Below are positions 53,927 to 63,305 of a stretch of DNA of 64,000 nt, in pieces (within the stretch, counting starts at the first letter, position 1; each line of letters begins with the position of its first letter). The stretch is from NCBI RefSeq assembly GCF_004138285.1, contig NZ_SCFN01000007.1:279816-343815 (forward strand), given 5' to 3'. The translations under genes and the position numbers were made by a program. The notes below the pieces were generated by a model. The model was not told the origin of the DNA, made no database searches, and was given only the letters and a program-made list of their open reading frames with translations. Origin of the DNA: Gottfriedia acidiceleris (GTDB lineage: Bacteria; Bacillota; Bacilli; Bacillales; Bacillaceae_G).

Positions 53927-54793
53927 TTATCCGTTCACAATAACTCCACCATTAACATGAATGATTTGTCCTGTAATAAAGGAAGCTTCATTGCTGGCTA
54001 AATAAAGATATGCCGGTGCGAGCTCTACTGGTTGTCCAGCTCGTTTCATTGGAGTTGTACTACCAAACTTTGCTACTTCTTGTTCGTCAAAACTTGCTGG
54101 AATCAATGGTGTCCAAATTGGCCCGGGAGCTACACCATTAACACGAATACCCTTTTGAGCAAGATTTGTAGAAAGTGAACGAGTGAATGTAACAATCGCT
54201 CCTTTCGTCGCAGAGTAATCTAATAATTGATCATGTCCTTTATAAGCAGTTATTGACGCAGTATTTATAATAGAATCTCCTTGCTTCATATGTGGAAGGC
54301 AAGCTTTTGATAAAAAGAACATTGAAAAAATATTCGTTTCAAATGTTCTTTTTAATTGCTCCTCCGTAATGTCTTCCAAATTCTTTTGAGGATACTGAAC
54401 AGCAGCATTGTTCACTAAAATGTTAATTTTCCCGAAGGTTTGAATTGCATTCTGAACGATTTGTTTACAAACTTCCTCTGTTCTAATGTCACATCTCATT
54501 ATTTCACAATTTCCACCAAAACCATTTATAAATTTCTTTGTATCTTGCGCATCAACATCCTCATCTAAATACGGAATAAAAACTGATGCCCCTTCTTTTG
54601 CAAAAAGTATAGCAACTGCTCTTCCAATTCCACTATCTCCACCAGTAATAATGGCTACTTTTTCCTTTAATTTACCACTTGGTGTGTAGTTTGGATCATC
54701 TGATATAGGTATTGGCGTCATTTCCTTTTCGATACCTGGTTGCTTATTTTGATGTTGCGGATTAAATTTAGTCGGAAACTGTTTCTGATTCAT
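53927..54793 (-). CDS. Short-chain dehydrogenase/reductase, YhdF-like
   Basis: A 288-residue classical SDR with an N-terminal extension (NPQHQNKQPGIEKEMTPIP). Cofactor loop TGGDSGIGRA (about 50-58), NNAAV (near 127), catalytic Tyr-x-x-x-Lys in YSATKGAI (near 193-197) and GPIWTPLIP. The extension is typical of the YhdF/YgaO/YtkV group of stress-related SDRs (general-stress-linked in Bacillus). The substrate is unknown; the gene is monocistronic. Confidence 0.9.
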   Translation of the reverse strand: MNQKQFPTKFNPQHQNKQPGIEKEMTPIPISDDPNYTPSGKLKEKVAIITGGDSGIGRAVAILFAKEGASVFIPYLDEDVDAQDTKKFINGFGGNCEIMRCDIRTEEVCKQIVQNAIQTFGKINILVNNAAVQYPQKNLEDITEEQLKRTFETNIFSMFFLSKACLPHMKQGDSIINTASITAYKGHDQLLDYSATKGAIVTFTRSLSTNLAQKGIRVNGVAPGPIWTPLIPASFDEQEVAKFGSTTPMKRAGQPVELAPAYLYLASNEASFITGQIIHVNGGVIVNG

Positions 54794-54977
54794 TTACTAC
54801 ATCCTCCTTTTAAATAATTCAGATTTAGCATACCCAAATCATACTTTTAGGAATACTAAACATAATTTAATTCGTTAAAAGAGGTTAATCTAATAAAAAA
54901 GCTTGCACTTTTACAATAAAGCGAATATTATTAATAACTGTTGGGTTTATCATTCGTATTTTACAAGGAGAACTATT

Positions 54978-56279
54978 ATGTTTAAATTAAAAGAGGCTAA
55001 CACTTCGTTTAAAACAGAAATTATAGCTGGTTTTACCACTTTTTTAACAATGGCTTATATAATAATTGTTAATCCTATTATATTATCTGCGGCTGGAGTT
55101 CCTTTTGACCAAGCATTTACTGCAACAATCATTGCAACACTAGTTGGGACATTATTTATGGCATTGTTCGGAAACTACCCAATTGCGATTGCTCCCGGAA
55201 TGGGAATGAATGCATACTTTGCTTATTCAGTTGTTTCAAAAGCACATGGTATTTCATATCAATTAGCTTTCTCAGCTGTATTTATTACAGGTATTTTATT
55301 CGTTATTCTTTCTTTAACTAAATTTAGAACGCATTTAATAGAAGCAATTCCAAATACATTAAAACATGCAATTAGTGTTGGAATTGGATTGTTTATCGCT
55401 TTTATAGGTTTACGTCTTTCAGGTATAATCGTTGCTAACAAAGATAATCTTGTAGGATTAGGCGATCTCCATTCTCCTGGTGTAGTTCTTACTTTAGTCG
55501 GAATTGCAATTACGGTTATCTTATTTGCCTTAAATATAAATGGAGCTTTATTCTTCGGAATGGTTTCAACAGCAATTATCGCGGGCTTTGCTGGAAAATT
55601 ACACATTAAAGGAAATATTTTCTCTTTACCTAAATTACCTGAGCATATCATTGTTGCTAATCCAATAACAGCAGCTTCAGATGTCATTCATTATGGACTA
55701 TATTCGGTTGTCTTTTCATTCTTATTAGTTACAATTTTTGATACGACAGGTACATTCCTAGGTGTAGCTTCACAAGCTGGTTTATTAAATAAGAAGGATG
55801 AAAAACGTACTGGTCGTGCGATGCTTTCAGATTCATTCGGTACAACAATTGGAGCTATGTTTGGTACTTCACCTACAACAGCTTATATCGAATCTACAGC
55901 AGGTGTTGCAGCTGGGGGTAGAACAGGTTTAACGGCACTTGTTGTTGCATTACTTTTCGTTTTTGCAGCATTCTTTAGCCCACTTGTTAATTCAATTTCT
56001 GATGTAGCAGCAATTACATCACCATCATTAATCGTAGTAGGTTGCTTAATGATGGGTAGTGTTCGTCATATTGAATGGGATAACTTTGAAGAAGCATTCC
56101 CTGCATTTCTAGTTATTATCACAATGCCACTTACATCAAGTATTGCTACTGGTATTGCTCTTGGGTTTATTACCTACCCATTATTAAAAGTCGTTAAAGG
56201 GAAAGCAAAAAATGTTAAACCAGTTATTTATATATTTGGAATATTATTCTTAATCCAATTGGTTTTCTTCCCACATTAA
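54978..56279 (+). CDS. NCS2-family purine permease (PbuG/PbuO-like)
   Basis: A 433-residue permease with about 13-14 helices. It starts FKLKEANTSFKTEIIAGFTTFLTMAYIIIVNPIILSAAGV and carries IAPGMGMNAYFAYSVV and TTAYIESTAGVAAGGRTGLTALV, features of the AzgA-like (guanine/hypoxanthine/adenine) branch. ATG 54978 lies after AAGGAGAAC. Unlike pbuG of B. subtilis, I see no purine riboswitch in the 184 bp upstream. Confidence 0.9.
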   Translation: MFKLKEANTSFKTEIIAGFTTFLTMAYIIIVNPIILSAAGVPFDQAFTATIIATLVGTLFMALFGNYPIAIAPGMGMNAYFAYSVVSKAHGISYQLAFSAVFITGILFVILSLTKFRTHLIEAIPNTLKHAISVGIGLFIAFIGLRLSGIIVANKDNLVGLGDLHSPGVVLTLVGIAITVILFALNINGALFFGMVSTAIIAGFAGKLHIKGNIFSLPKLPEHIIVANPITAASDVIHYGLYSVVFSFLLVTIFDTTGTFLGVASQAGLLNKKDEKRTGRAMLSDSFGTTIGAMFGTSPTTAYIESTAGVAAGGRTGLTALVVALLFVFAAFFSPLVNSISDVAAITSPSLIVVGCLMMGSVRHIEWDNFEEAFPAFLVIITMPLTSSIATGIALGFITYPLLKVVKGKAKNVKPVIYIFGILFLIQLVFFPH

Positions 56280-56291
56280 TAATTAATATTT

Positions 56292-56333
56292 TAAAGCACA
56301 TAATCTTTAAAAAGATTAATGTGCTTTTTTATT
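56292..56333 (+). terminator. Terminator after NCS2 permease
   Basis: AAAGCACAT-ATCTTT pairs with AAAGAT-ATGTGCTTT, followed by TTT. Confidence 0.85.
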
Positions 56334-56414
56334 TTTTATTTAGGTACTAGCCTTTCCTTGATGGGACATCTTTGCATACTTTGTTATGTAGATTATTCAA
56401 GGAGGTGTTCTACG

Positions 56415-56699
56415 ATGTGGAACAACCAAGATCAAGTCAACATGAACTCAAGTAGTTGTAGACGAAATAACTGTGATTGTGACGATTGCAGAAGAAGACG
56501 TTGCGATTGTGATGATTGCCATCGAGATCGTTGTGATTGTCATAATCATGATTGTCACTGCAGATGCAGATGCTGTTGCCATAGAAGAAAAAGTAATTGT
56601 GGCTGTATGAATCCGTGTTTAGGTGTCGATATGGTAATGTTTGAAATGATGATGAAAAACATGATGAACAATAATAACAAAAATAACAATAAGGATTAA
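56415..56699 (+). CDS. Cys/His-rich small protein, probably spore coat or metal-binding
   Basis: A 94-residue protein with 18 Cys, mostly in a tandem DC-DDC-RRRRC pattern (NCDCDDCRRRRCDCDDC, residues 18-34), a CHCRCRCCC run and a C-terminal tail MFEMMMKNMMNNNNKN. ATG 56415 lies 8 bases after AAGGAGGTG. The Cys/His/Asp-rich composition fits a disulfide-linked coat protein or a metallothionein-like scavenger; neither is proven. Confidence 0.65.
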   Translation: MWNNQDQVNMNSSSCRRNNCDCDDCRRRRCDCDDCHRDRCDCHNHDCHCRCRCCCHRRKSNCGCMNPCLGVDMVMFEMMMKNMMNNNNKNNNKD

Positions 56700-56725
56700 T
56701 CTATTTTCTCCCTCCCCCCAAAAAA

Positions 56726-56749
56726 CAACCTGAATTTAACAGGTTGATC
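56726..56749 (-). terminator. Hairpin with minus-strand T run
   Basis: CAACCTG/CAGGTTG with TTTTTT on the minus strand. Together with the hairpin at 56864-56886 it ends transcription from the patatin gene. Confidence 0.5.
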
Positions 56750-56863
56750 AAACTGATGACAAACGCTCGCTTTCTTAGTTGTTTCGCTTTTATAACATGC
56801 TTCGTACTTTGAAAGACAAGCGTTTTCATTAAGTCTAAATAGTTTAATTTTCAACATATTAAA

Positions 56864-56886
56864 ACGACCTGATTAACAGGTCGTTT
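56864..56886 (-). terminator. Hairpin overlapping the patatin stop codon
   Basis: ACGACCTG and CAGGTCGT form a perfect 8-bp stem that includes the last codons and TAA of the patatin gene. Confidence 0.6.
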
Positions 56887-57745
56887 TTTCGTATGATATG
56901 AATTCTAAAATTTGTTCACGAAGTCGCTTAGCATCCTCATAACCTTCTTTATATAGCTCTAATAAACGCCCTTTATTTCGTTCGATACGTCCAACTTTTA
57001 ACTTTTGTACAGGACGAATGACTAATATATTGCCAGCTTTTTCTTGCTCCTCAATATATTCTAATTGCTTATTATAAACTTCATATCTATTTAGTACGGC
57101 CTGAACAAGTCCTGGATAATCTTTATACTTTTTTTGCAAATACCAAGTTCCTTTTGAAGGTTTCTTACGATAACCTGCATTTCTAGTTAAAACAACTATA
57201 TTTTTACGATTGCCATCCGCTTCAGATTTACCGATCGGAATCGGATCTGCAATGCCACCATCCATCAAGAAATGATCATTAAACCTAATGATTGGAGCCA
57301 TTAACGGTAAAGAACTTGATGCCCGAATTATATTTAACATATCTGTTGATTCTACAATTTGATCTTTATCAAAATAGACAGGTTCTCCTGTAATACAATC
57401 AGTCGTACCAACTACAAATTTTTGCTCAGCATTATAAAAAGAATCAAAATCAAATGGATCTAACTCATTAGGAATAATATCAAATAATAAGTCCATGCCA
57501 AAAAGCTGCTTATTACGAATTAAATTTTTAAAAGAAATATAATCTGGATGCTGTAAAAATTCCGTATTTACTCGTTTATTACGACCATGTTGTTTTGATA
57601 GATAAGAAGTTCCCATACAAGCACCCGCAGAAACACCTATCACATAAGGAATTTCTATATTTTGTTCTAGAAAATAATCAAGAACACCGGCAGTATAAAT
57701 CCCTCTCATTCCTCCACCCTCGAGAACTAAGCCCATTCCATTCAT
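56873..57745 (-). CDS. Patatin-like phospholipase (RssA/YchK type)
   Basis: A 290-residue patatin-fold protein. Oxyanion loop EGGGMRG near residue 10, nucleophile elbow GVSAG (Ser39) and the DGG of the Ser-Asp dyad in LMDGGIADPIP near 200. Such proteins are cytosolic acyl hydrolases. The start is set at ATG 57745, 8 bases after GGGGGG. The gene ends inside a hairpin. Confidence 0.9.
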   Translation of the reverse strand: MNGMGLVLEGGGMRGIYTAGVLDYFLEQNIEIPYVIGVSAGACMGTSYLSKQHGRNKRVNTEFLQHPDYISFKNLIRNKQLFGMDLLFDIIPNELDPFDFDSFYNAEQKFVVGTTDCITGEPVYFDKDQIVESTDMLNIIRASSSLPLMAPIIRFNDHFLMDGGIADPIPIGKSEADGNRKNIVVLTRNAGYRKKPSKGTWYLQKKYKDYPGLVQAVLNRYEVYNKQLEYIEEQEKAGNILVIRPVQKLKVGRIERNKGRLLELYKEGYEDAKRLREQILEFISYEKTTC

Positions 57746-58058
57746 TTTCACAGCCCCCCTTTTTCATTTACTTTAAGACAATCTATTTAAATATTTTATT
57801 ATATGACATGAGGAAATGGAAGAAATTAGAGTTGAGTGAGGGACAAGGAGTTCAAATCTTAGTTAGCTTGATTTAACCTTTAAGGTGATATTAAATTCCT
57901 CGAAGCTGCAATTAAAAATCAGGAATCGCAATTATAATAAGTAAATTCTCCGCTCATCCAACAATTTTTGCTTAAACTAATTCGTTTCCACCCATTCCTT
58001 TTCAATTTTACAAATAATTGGTCGGTTTCCTTAAAGAATGCCATATTTCACTTCTCAA
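57746..58058. other. Intergenic region between patatin and penicillin acylase genes
   Basis: At 57888-57955 it carries two to three degenerate 20-21-bp units (GCAATTAAAAATCAGGAATC, GCAATTATAATAAGTAAATT) related to the repeats at 51.1 and 63.2 kb. No gene is seen. Confidence 0.5.
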
Positions 58059-58059
58059 A

Positions 58060-58092
58060 CAAAGAAAACAGACCTCCTATAGGTCTGTCCTC
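58060..58092 (-). terminator. Terminator after penicillin acylase gene
   Basis: ACAGACCT and AGGTCTGT form a perfect 8-bp stem; TTTTCTTT follows on the minus strand. Confidence 0.6.
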
Positions 58093-58108
58093 TGTACTTC
58101 CTGTCTTC

Positions 58109-60505
58109 CTACCTATTCTTTGCTTTTCCCGGTTCGAGCATTTCTTTAACACCTTCAACACTTTTCAAAGAAGTAGTATGATATGTTCCATTTGCCCAAT
58201 CTTCCATTTGGTCACTATACCAATTGCTTCCGAGGTTTCCGGATTGTCCTGGTCCGACTATGTTTACTGATTTACTTAAATTTGCAAAGTCTACAACAGT
58301 TCTCCATGATGCACCATGGTCTACAATTCCTTGGTCATCATATCCTGCTGCCTTAACTGTAGTTGCGCTGCCTCCTACTGGGATTGGATCTCTTGCATTA
58401 AAGAAATAGCTTAAGATTTTAATACTGGATAACGGGTGTTCGAAAGCAACTTTATGGTGATCACCCCAATTCCACTTAGCTGCATTTTCACCGTCAGTTT
58501 TGCTAATATTTTTAATTGTTGTTTTGAAGGTTTTTAATAAAAGTTTATCAATTCCGCCTTGTTCATCAACCCAGATTACTTTTTTCCCATTTAAGCTGTC
58601 ACGTAGCAATTGATCGACAACGACTTTGCGGTCTCCAAATAAATCCATCATATCGTTTGAGATTTGTTGATCGAACAATGCTTTATTTATTTCAGTCATC
58701 CACATTTGGAATATGAGAGGAGAAGCTTCATCTTTATCATCTATAAAATTCCATTTTTCAAGTTCCTTTAAAGCTGATTTTTCAACAGATGATAATTGAT
58801 CTATGTTTTGTTTTATGGACTTAATAAACTTCGGTGCATGTTCCTTCGCCTGTAAGTTCATTTCGTCCATTTGTAGCTTTTGCATATCTTTAACAGTCAA
58901 TTCGTCATTCTTTTTTAATACTTCCTGAATGCGTAATTGACGGTAAGGCTGTGCCCATGAATTTGAAATATGGTATGGATATGAATCATCCACTACTTTA
59001 TTATTTGCAGATGAAATAAATCCTTCCTTTGGGTTAACGATTGTTGGTAGTTCATCATATGGAATGTATCCTTTCCAACCGTAATCACTAGTCCAACCTG
59101 GCACTGGCATTAGCCCATCACCTTTTTTACGGATTGGAATTTTCCCATTCGCTCGGTAGGCAATTGTTCCGTCATCCGATGCAAATACGAAATTTTGGGC
59201 AGGAGCTTCAAATAAAGCTAATCCTTCTTTAAACGAATTCCAATCCTTTGCAACGTCAAACTTTAAAACGGCTTCTAGCTCCGTTGTTGGTTGTAGTGCT
59301 GTCCATTGTAAAGAGAATACAGTATCTTTTCCAGCATCGCTCGCAAATTCCGAAATCACTGGACCATGTCTCGTAATCATAACAGGTAAAACCTTATTCT
59401 TTTTACCTTTAATTTTGATAGTTTCATTTGTAACCTGTGCCTTTTCCCATTGACCATCATATAAAAATTCGTCTGGCTTATTTGGATTTCGTTTTTCAAT
59501 ATATAAATCTTGTACATCCGGGCCTACGTTTGTTACTCCCCAGGCAATATGTTCATTATGACCAACGATGATTCCCGGCACCCCTGCAAAAATTACACCA
59601 CTTACATTCATATCACCAGATTTTAATTGAGTTTCATACCAAATTGCCGGTGTCGCTAATCCTAAATGAGGATCATCTGCTAATAACGGTTTACCGGACT
59701 TGGTTTTAGAACCACTAACAACCCAATCATTACTTCCATTCCAAACAGGTGGAATAATTGCGCTTGCAAAGCTCTTTTCTACGTCTATTTTTGAAGTATT
59801 ACTTGGAATTATATATGGATCTATATCATTATTAGCAGGGAATAGCTCCAAAGCCTTATCCTTTGGAAATTTATTCATAGCGTAATAACGAAATGCTTGT
59901 TCGTTCCAGTGGCCGCCTAAATCAAATGCCATATATTTACCAATTACTAGTGAGTCAATTGCCGTCCATTTAGTTGGTTTATATTGTAAAATTTTAAATT
60001 CAACTGGTAGTTTATTTTCTTTCATTGCGTATTTTATGTACGCATTTACTCCTTCTGCATACCAATTTAAAACATTTTGTCCATTTTTATCGTATTTGCT
60101 GTAAGAAGCTTCAGCAGCTCTTCTTAAACCAAGCGTTCGAAAATATGAGTCGCGCTCCACTGTAGCATCACCAATCATTTCACTTAATTGTCCGGACGCT
60201 TGTCTCCTGCTTAAATCCATTTGAAATAATCGATCTTGTGCAGTTACAAAGCCTTGCGCAACATACAAGTCATGCAAACTCTTTGCACTAATATGAGGTA
60301 CTCCTTTATCGTCCCTAACTACCTCTACTTTATGATTTAACGTACTGATCGTTAAATTTCCTTTAATGCTTGGTAATGATTTTTTTGTTAAGTACAGGCC
60401 GGTTCCCGCAACGATTAAGACGATAACGATTAAGATAGTTGATGTAACTTTAATCCACTTTGGAAAGCGCTTCCGAATTTTTGACATCTCAATAGGCGCA
60501 CTCAT
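58109..60505 (-). CDS. Penicillin acylase family Ntn-hydrolase
   Basis: A 798-residue membrane-anchored precursor: basic N-terminus, membrane helix (about 19-40), alpha-chain region, then the autoprocessing site WNGSNDWVVSG, where Ser258 becomes the N-terminal nucleophile of the beta chain. The downstream DDPHLGL and GVPGIIVGHNEHIAWGVTN blocks are typical. Substrates in this family include penicillins, N-acyl-homoserine lactones and other acyl amides; which one applies is unknown. Monocistronic. Confidence 0.92.
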   Translation of the reverse strand: MSAPIEMSKIRKRFPKWIKVTSTILIVIVLIVAGTGLYLTKKSLPSIKGNLTISTLNHKVEVVRDDKGVPHISAKSLHDLYVAQGFVTAQDRLFQMDLSRRQASGQLSEMIGDATVERDSYFRTLGLRRAAEASYSKYDKNGQNVLNWYAEGVNAYIKYAMKENKLPVEFKILQYKPTKWTAIDSLVIGKYMAFDLGGHWNEQAFRYYAMNKFPKDKALELFPANNDIDPYIIPSNTSKIDVEKSFASAIIPPVWNGSNDWVVSGSKTKSGKPLLADDPHLGLATPAIWYETQLKSGDMNVSGVIFAGVPGIIVGHNEHIAWGVTNVGPDVQDLYIEKRNPNKPDEFLYDGQWEKAQVTNETIKIKGKKNKVLPVMITRHGPVISEFASDAGKDTVFSLQWTALQPTTELEAVLKFDVAKDWNSFKEGLALFEAPAQNFVFASDDGTIAYRANGKIPIRKKGDGLMPVPGWTSDYGWKGYIPYDELPTIVNPKEGFISSANNKVVDDSYPYHISNSWAQPYRQLRIQEVLKKNDELTVKDMQKLQMDEMNLQAKEHAPKFIKSIKQNIDQLSSVEKSALKELEKWNFIDDKDEASPLIFQMWMTEINKALFDQQISNDMMDLFGDRKVVVDQLLRDSLNGKKVIWVDEQGGIDKLLLKTFKTTIKNISKTDGENAAKWNWGDHHKVAFEHPLSSIKILSYFFNARDPIPVGGSATTVKAAGYDDQGIVDHGASWRTVVDFANLSKSVNIVGPGQSGNLGSNWYSDQMEDWANGTYHTTSLKSVEGVKEMLEPGKAKNR

Positions 60506-60633
60506 TTTTCTCCCTCCTGCTTAAACTGCATATAAAACATATACTGTATATTAATTCTGCAAGTCTTATTGCATTCCTTCTTATGACGAATGGGGTATAA
60601 TACTATTTATTAACATTAAAGGAGTGTATAGAT

Positions 60634-61188
60634 ATGTCATTAAATTCTTGGTTCGAAAAGGGCATGACTTTTCAAGAATATGTAGAAGCAATGAATGTAA
60701 ATAAAGAAGAACTTCTAAAAATCTATAATGAAGTTACGATTCCTGAAAGTACACACACAAAGCTTGAACAATTGAAGAATCGTCATTGGAAGGTTGTTAC
60801 TTTAACTGCAGATTGGTGTGGAGATGCATTACTTAATGTCCCAGTTATTCAGAAAATGATGGAAATAGCTAATATAGATACTAGATTCCTAATTCGAGAT
60901 GAAAACCTAGAATTAATGGATCAATATTTAACAAATGGTAAATCTCGTTCTATTCCGATTTTTGTTTTCATGGATGAAAAAGGGAATGAAGTAAATGTAT
61001 GGGGTCCACGTTCTGCGGAGATTGAAGAAATTGTAGTTGAAATGAAAAAAGAGCTTCCAGATAAAGATAATCCAAATTTCCAAGAAAAACAAACTGCTGT
61101 TTTTAAAGCGATTCGAACAAACTTCGTTGAAGACAAAAAATACTGGAATTCAGTTATTAATAGTGTAGAAGAGAAATTATTCTCATAA
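60634..61188 (+). CDS. Thioredoxin-family protein with WCGD motif
   Basis: A 184-residue protein with a helical N-terminus (1-50) and a thioredoxin-like domain. The redox loop reads TADWCGDALLNVP, so only one Cys of the CxxC remains; cis-Pro is in RSIPIFVF. Monothiol members act in bacillithiol-linked or other non-disulfide roles. AAAGGAGTG precedes the ATG; a terminator follows. Confidence 0.85.
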   Translation: MSLNSWFEKGMTFQEYVEAMNVNKEELLKIYNEVTIPESTHTKLEQLKNRHWKVVTLTADWCGDALLNVPVIQKMMEIANIDTRFLIRDENLELMDQYLTNGKSRSIPIFVFMDEKGNEVNVWGPRSAEIEEIVVEMKKELPDKDNPNFQEKQTAVFKAIRTNFVEDKKYWNSVINSVEEKLFS

Positions 61189-61196
61189 GAAAAAGT

Positions 61197-61246
61197 ATGG
61201 GTTATTTAGTTGAAAGAATTTTTCAATTAAATAGCCTTTTTATTTA
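61197..61246. terminator. Terminator after thioredoxin-like gene
   Basis: GG-TATTTA-TTGAAA pairs with TTTCAA-TAAATA-CC, followed by TTTTTATTT. It lies between converging genes. Confidence 0.7.
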
Positions 61247-61251
61247 TGAGC

Positions 61252-62028
61252 TTAACAAAAAATTATTTCGTAGAATTCTATTAGATTTTCACAATAAAAA
61301 TAACTAACTAATCCACTCATTGCGATGAATGGACCAAAAGGAATAGGATTTCGCCGCTTTAATTTTCCGGACAATATTACGACTAACCCGTAAATACTGC
61401 CTAAAAAACATGCAAGCATAAATGTAATAAGAGTTAGTTTCCAACCTAAAATTATTCCTAGCACACTAAATAACTTTATGTCTCCTCCTCCCATTCCACC
61501 TTTGGTAATCACATTAATTAGAAGCAAAACCACGAATGCTCCTAACGCTCCTACTATACTACTCCACCAAGGATCCAATGGAATTAAGATTCGTTCAAAA
61601 CTAAAAATAAATAAAAAGATTAGTAGAATACGATTAGGGATAATCATATAGTTCACATCCGAAACAACAATAATGATTAATAAAGATATGATTGAAAGAG
61701 CAATTATCAAATCTTTATGAAAACCAGTTTCATAGATGGATAAAACAAATAACATACCTGTTATTATTTCAATTAATAGATATAGTTTGGAAATTAGAAT
61801 CCCGCAACTTCGACATTTCCCTCTTTGGAGTAAAAAAGAAAATATTGGTATTAATTCTATAGAACTCAATTTATGTCCACAATTTGAACACGAGGAACCC
61901 GGTGAAATAATCGATTTCCCAATTGGAACTCTTAATCCAACAACATTAAAAAAAGAACCAAATACTAGACCTAATACAAAAAAAGTAAAGTAGATTATTG
62001 CTATGATTACCAGCTCCTTTAAAGTCAT
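61252..62028 (-). CDS. Type IV prepilin peptidase (ComC/PilD, A24)
   Basis: A 258-residue membrane protease with two zinc-type Cys pairs near the N-terminus (CSNCG and CRSCG, around 47 and 76) and the second catalytic Asp in GGMGGGDIKLFSVLG (GxGD). It cleaves and N-methylates pilin-like precursors such as the competence pseudopilins. No com or pil genes are adjacent. The ATG at 62028 lacks a visible ribosome site, and an AAGGAG occurs at codons 4-5 with no standard start after it, so the start is uncertain. Confidence 0.88.
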   Translation of the reverse strand: MTLKELVIIAIIYFTFFVLGLVFGSFFNVVGLRVPIGKSIISPGSSCSNCGHKLSSIELIPIFSFLLQRGKCRSCGILISKLYLLIEIITGMLFVLSIYETGFHKDLIIALSIISLLIIIVVSDVNYMIIPNRILLIFLFIFSFERILIPLDPWWSSIVGALGAFVVLLLINVITKGGMGGGDIKLFSVLGIILGWKLTLITFMLACFLGSIYGLVVILSGKLKRRNPIPFGPFIAMSGLVSYFYCENLIEFYEIIFC

Positions 62029-62115
62029 GCAACTAGTTTAGTTAAGGGTCATTATATCATTGGAACATAATCTACTTATTTATTAAAAAAGAAAACTTTA
62101 TGAAAAGATAAAGAA

Positions 62116-62214
62116 AACTCGCCGATTGGCGAGCTTAAGGCGAAGACAGAGGCGTAGTTGCACTTATACTTAATTCCTAATATTTGCAACTACGTCGAAT
62201 ACCCTTCGTCGCTT
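62116..62214. other. Intergenic nested hairpins
   Basis: CTCGCC/GGCGAG is a tight stem with a GATT loop (about 62119-62134). GTAGTTGCA (62154-62162) pairs with TGCAACTAC (62185-62193), and outside these GGCGAAG pairs with CTTCGTCG-type sequence. This is unusually GC-rich for the region; a small structured RNA or a repeat element are both possible. Confidence 0.35.
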
Positions 62215-62302
62215 CAAATTTATACTTTCTTAATGTGCAAAAAAAAAGCAATCTACCATTCTTAAGAAAAGTAAATCGCATTTATTATTATGTTTATTTA
62301 AT

Positions 62303-62761
62303 TTATTTAATTACACTACCTGAGCCAGCGAATTTCGGTTTCCAATATGAATTAGAAAGACTTACAACAGCTACTCCCTTACTTGAAGTCGCTGAAATAA
62401 AATTATTATTTCCCATGAAAATTCCTACATGGCTAATACCTTTTTTGTATGTATTTTTGAAGAAAACTAAATCTCCAGGAACAGGCTTTTTAACAATTGA
62501 GCTAACAGTATACATTGAAGATGCAGTTCGAGGTAATGTAGTACCTACTTTTTTGTATACATACCCTACGTAACCTGAGCAGTCAAAACCTTTAGTACTT
62601 GTACCACCAAAACGATATGGCACTCCAGTATATTGTTTAGCGATTTTTGTTACCTGATTTTTCTTTGAGTATGGGTTATATGTAGATGCTGCTTGTGATT
62701 TAGTCGTAAAAAACACCATGCTCAGTAAGCATACGAAAGCTATAAGGACTTGCTTTTTCAT
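62303..62761 (-). CDS. Secreted NlpC/P60 peptidase
   Basis: A 152-residue protein with a signal peptide (1-25) and one NlpC/P60 domain. Catalytic Cys61 is in FDCSGYVGYVY, His in ISHVGIFMG, and a third polar residue lies near NNFISATSSKGV. No cell-wall-binding domain is present, so it is a minimal gamma-D-glutamyl-diamino-acid endopeptidase released to the wall or medium. The ATG at 62761 follows GGGGGAG; the frame open to 62779 starts upstream of that site. Confidence 0.9.
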   Translation of the reverse strand: MKKQVLIAFVCLLSMVFFTTKSQAASTYNPYSKKNQVTKIAKQYTGVPYRFGGTSTKGFDCSGYVGYVYKKVGTTLPRTASSMYTVSSIVKKPVPGDLVFFKNTYKKGISHVGIFMGNNNFISATSSKGVAVVSLSNSYWKPKFAGSGSVIK

Positions 62762-63180
62762 CTCTTTCTCCCCCTTCATTGATAAACTAAGTCTAACAAA
62801 ATACGATTTTGAAAGCCATTACAAGAGTGTTACAAATTGTCGAAGTGTTTGTAATACTATAAAACTGTGTAGATTTTTGCCGGAAAGATGTAATAAAAAA
62901 AGACTATCATTCGACAGCCACTTTGCAGAGTATTGAAATATACGAGCATTAAATGAACCTTATTAATAAAGTTAGGACTTCGAAAATATAGCGGTGTTCT
63001 TAGTTAATCTAACGGTGAGATTGATTGATATAAAGTTCAGATCGTTGTTTGAACAATAGATGAGAAGATTTATTTTTATTTTTTATGATCTTACTGGATT
63101 ATGTTTAGGTTTGGTTGTTTCTCAGTCTAATTTAACGTTACTTCTTCTATTTTTTGACTATATTATACTATTAGCCCATG
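62762..63180. other. Start of a 1.2-kb non-coding region
   Basis: AT-rich; no gene. It contains the first of three similar stretches reading ATACGAGCATTAAATGAA (62940-62957); the others are near 63405 and 63650. Confidence 0.4.
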
Positions 63181-63305
63181 TTTCGTAGCCCTATTTGCAG
63201 TTTTCATAGTTTTTATTGCAGTAATGACTTTTTTATTTGCAGATTCGTCAGATTTAATTGCAGTTTCAGATTTTTTATTTGCACTTCCACAGATTTGCCC
63301 CATGA
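63181..63305. repeat. 21-bp-period tandem repeat
   Basis: On the minus strand five consecutive units of exactly 21 bp share the start C/GTGCAA: GTGCAAATAAAAAATC..., CTGCAATTAAATCTGA..., CTGCAAATAAAAAAGT..., CTGCAATAAAAACTAT..., CTGCAAATAGGGCTAC.... The unit equals two turns of the DNA helix. Related units occur near 51.1 and 57.9 kb. Confidence 0.75.

Noticed and set aside
54794..54977. Possible purine riboswitch upstream of the NCS2 permease
   Set aside because: Searched for ATATGG loop, TCTACC junction and GACTA; none present in the right order.
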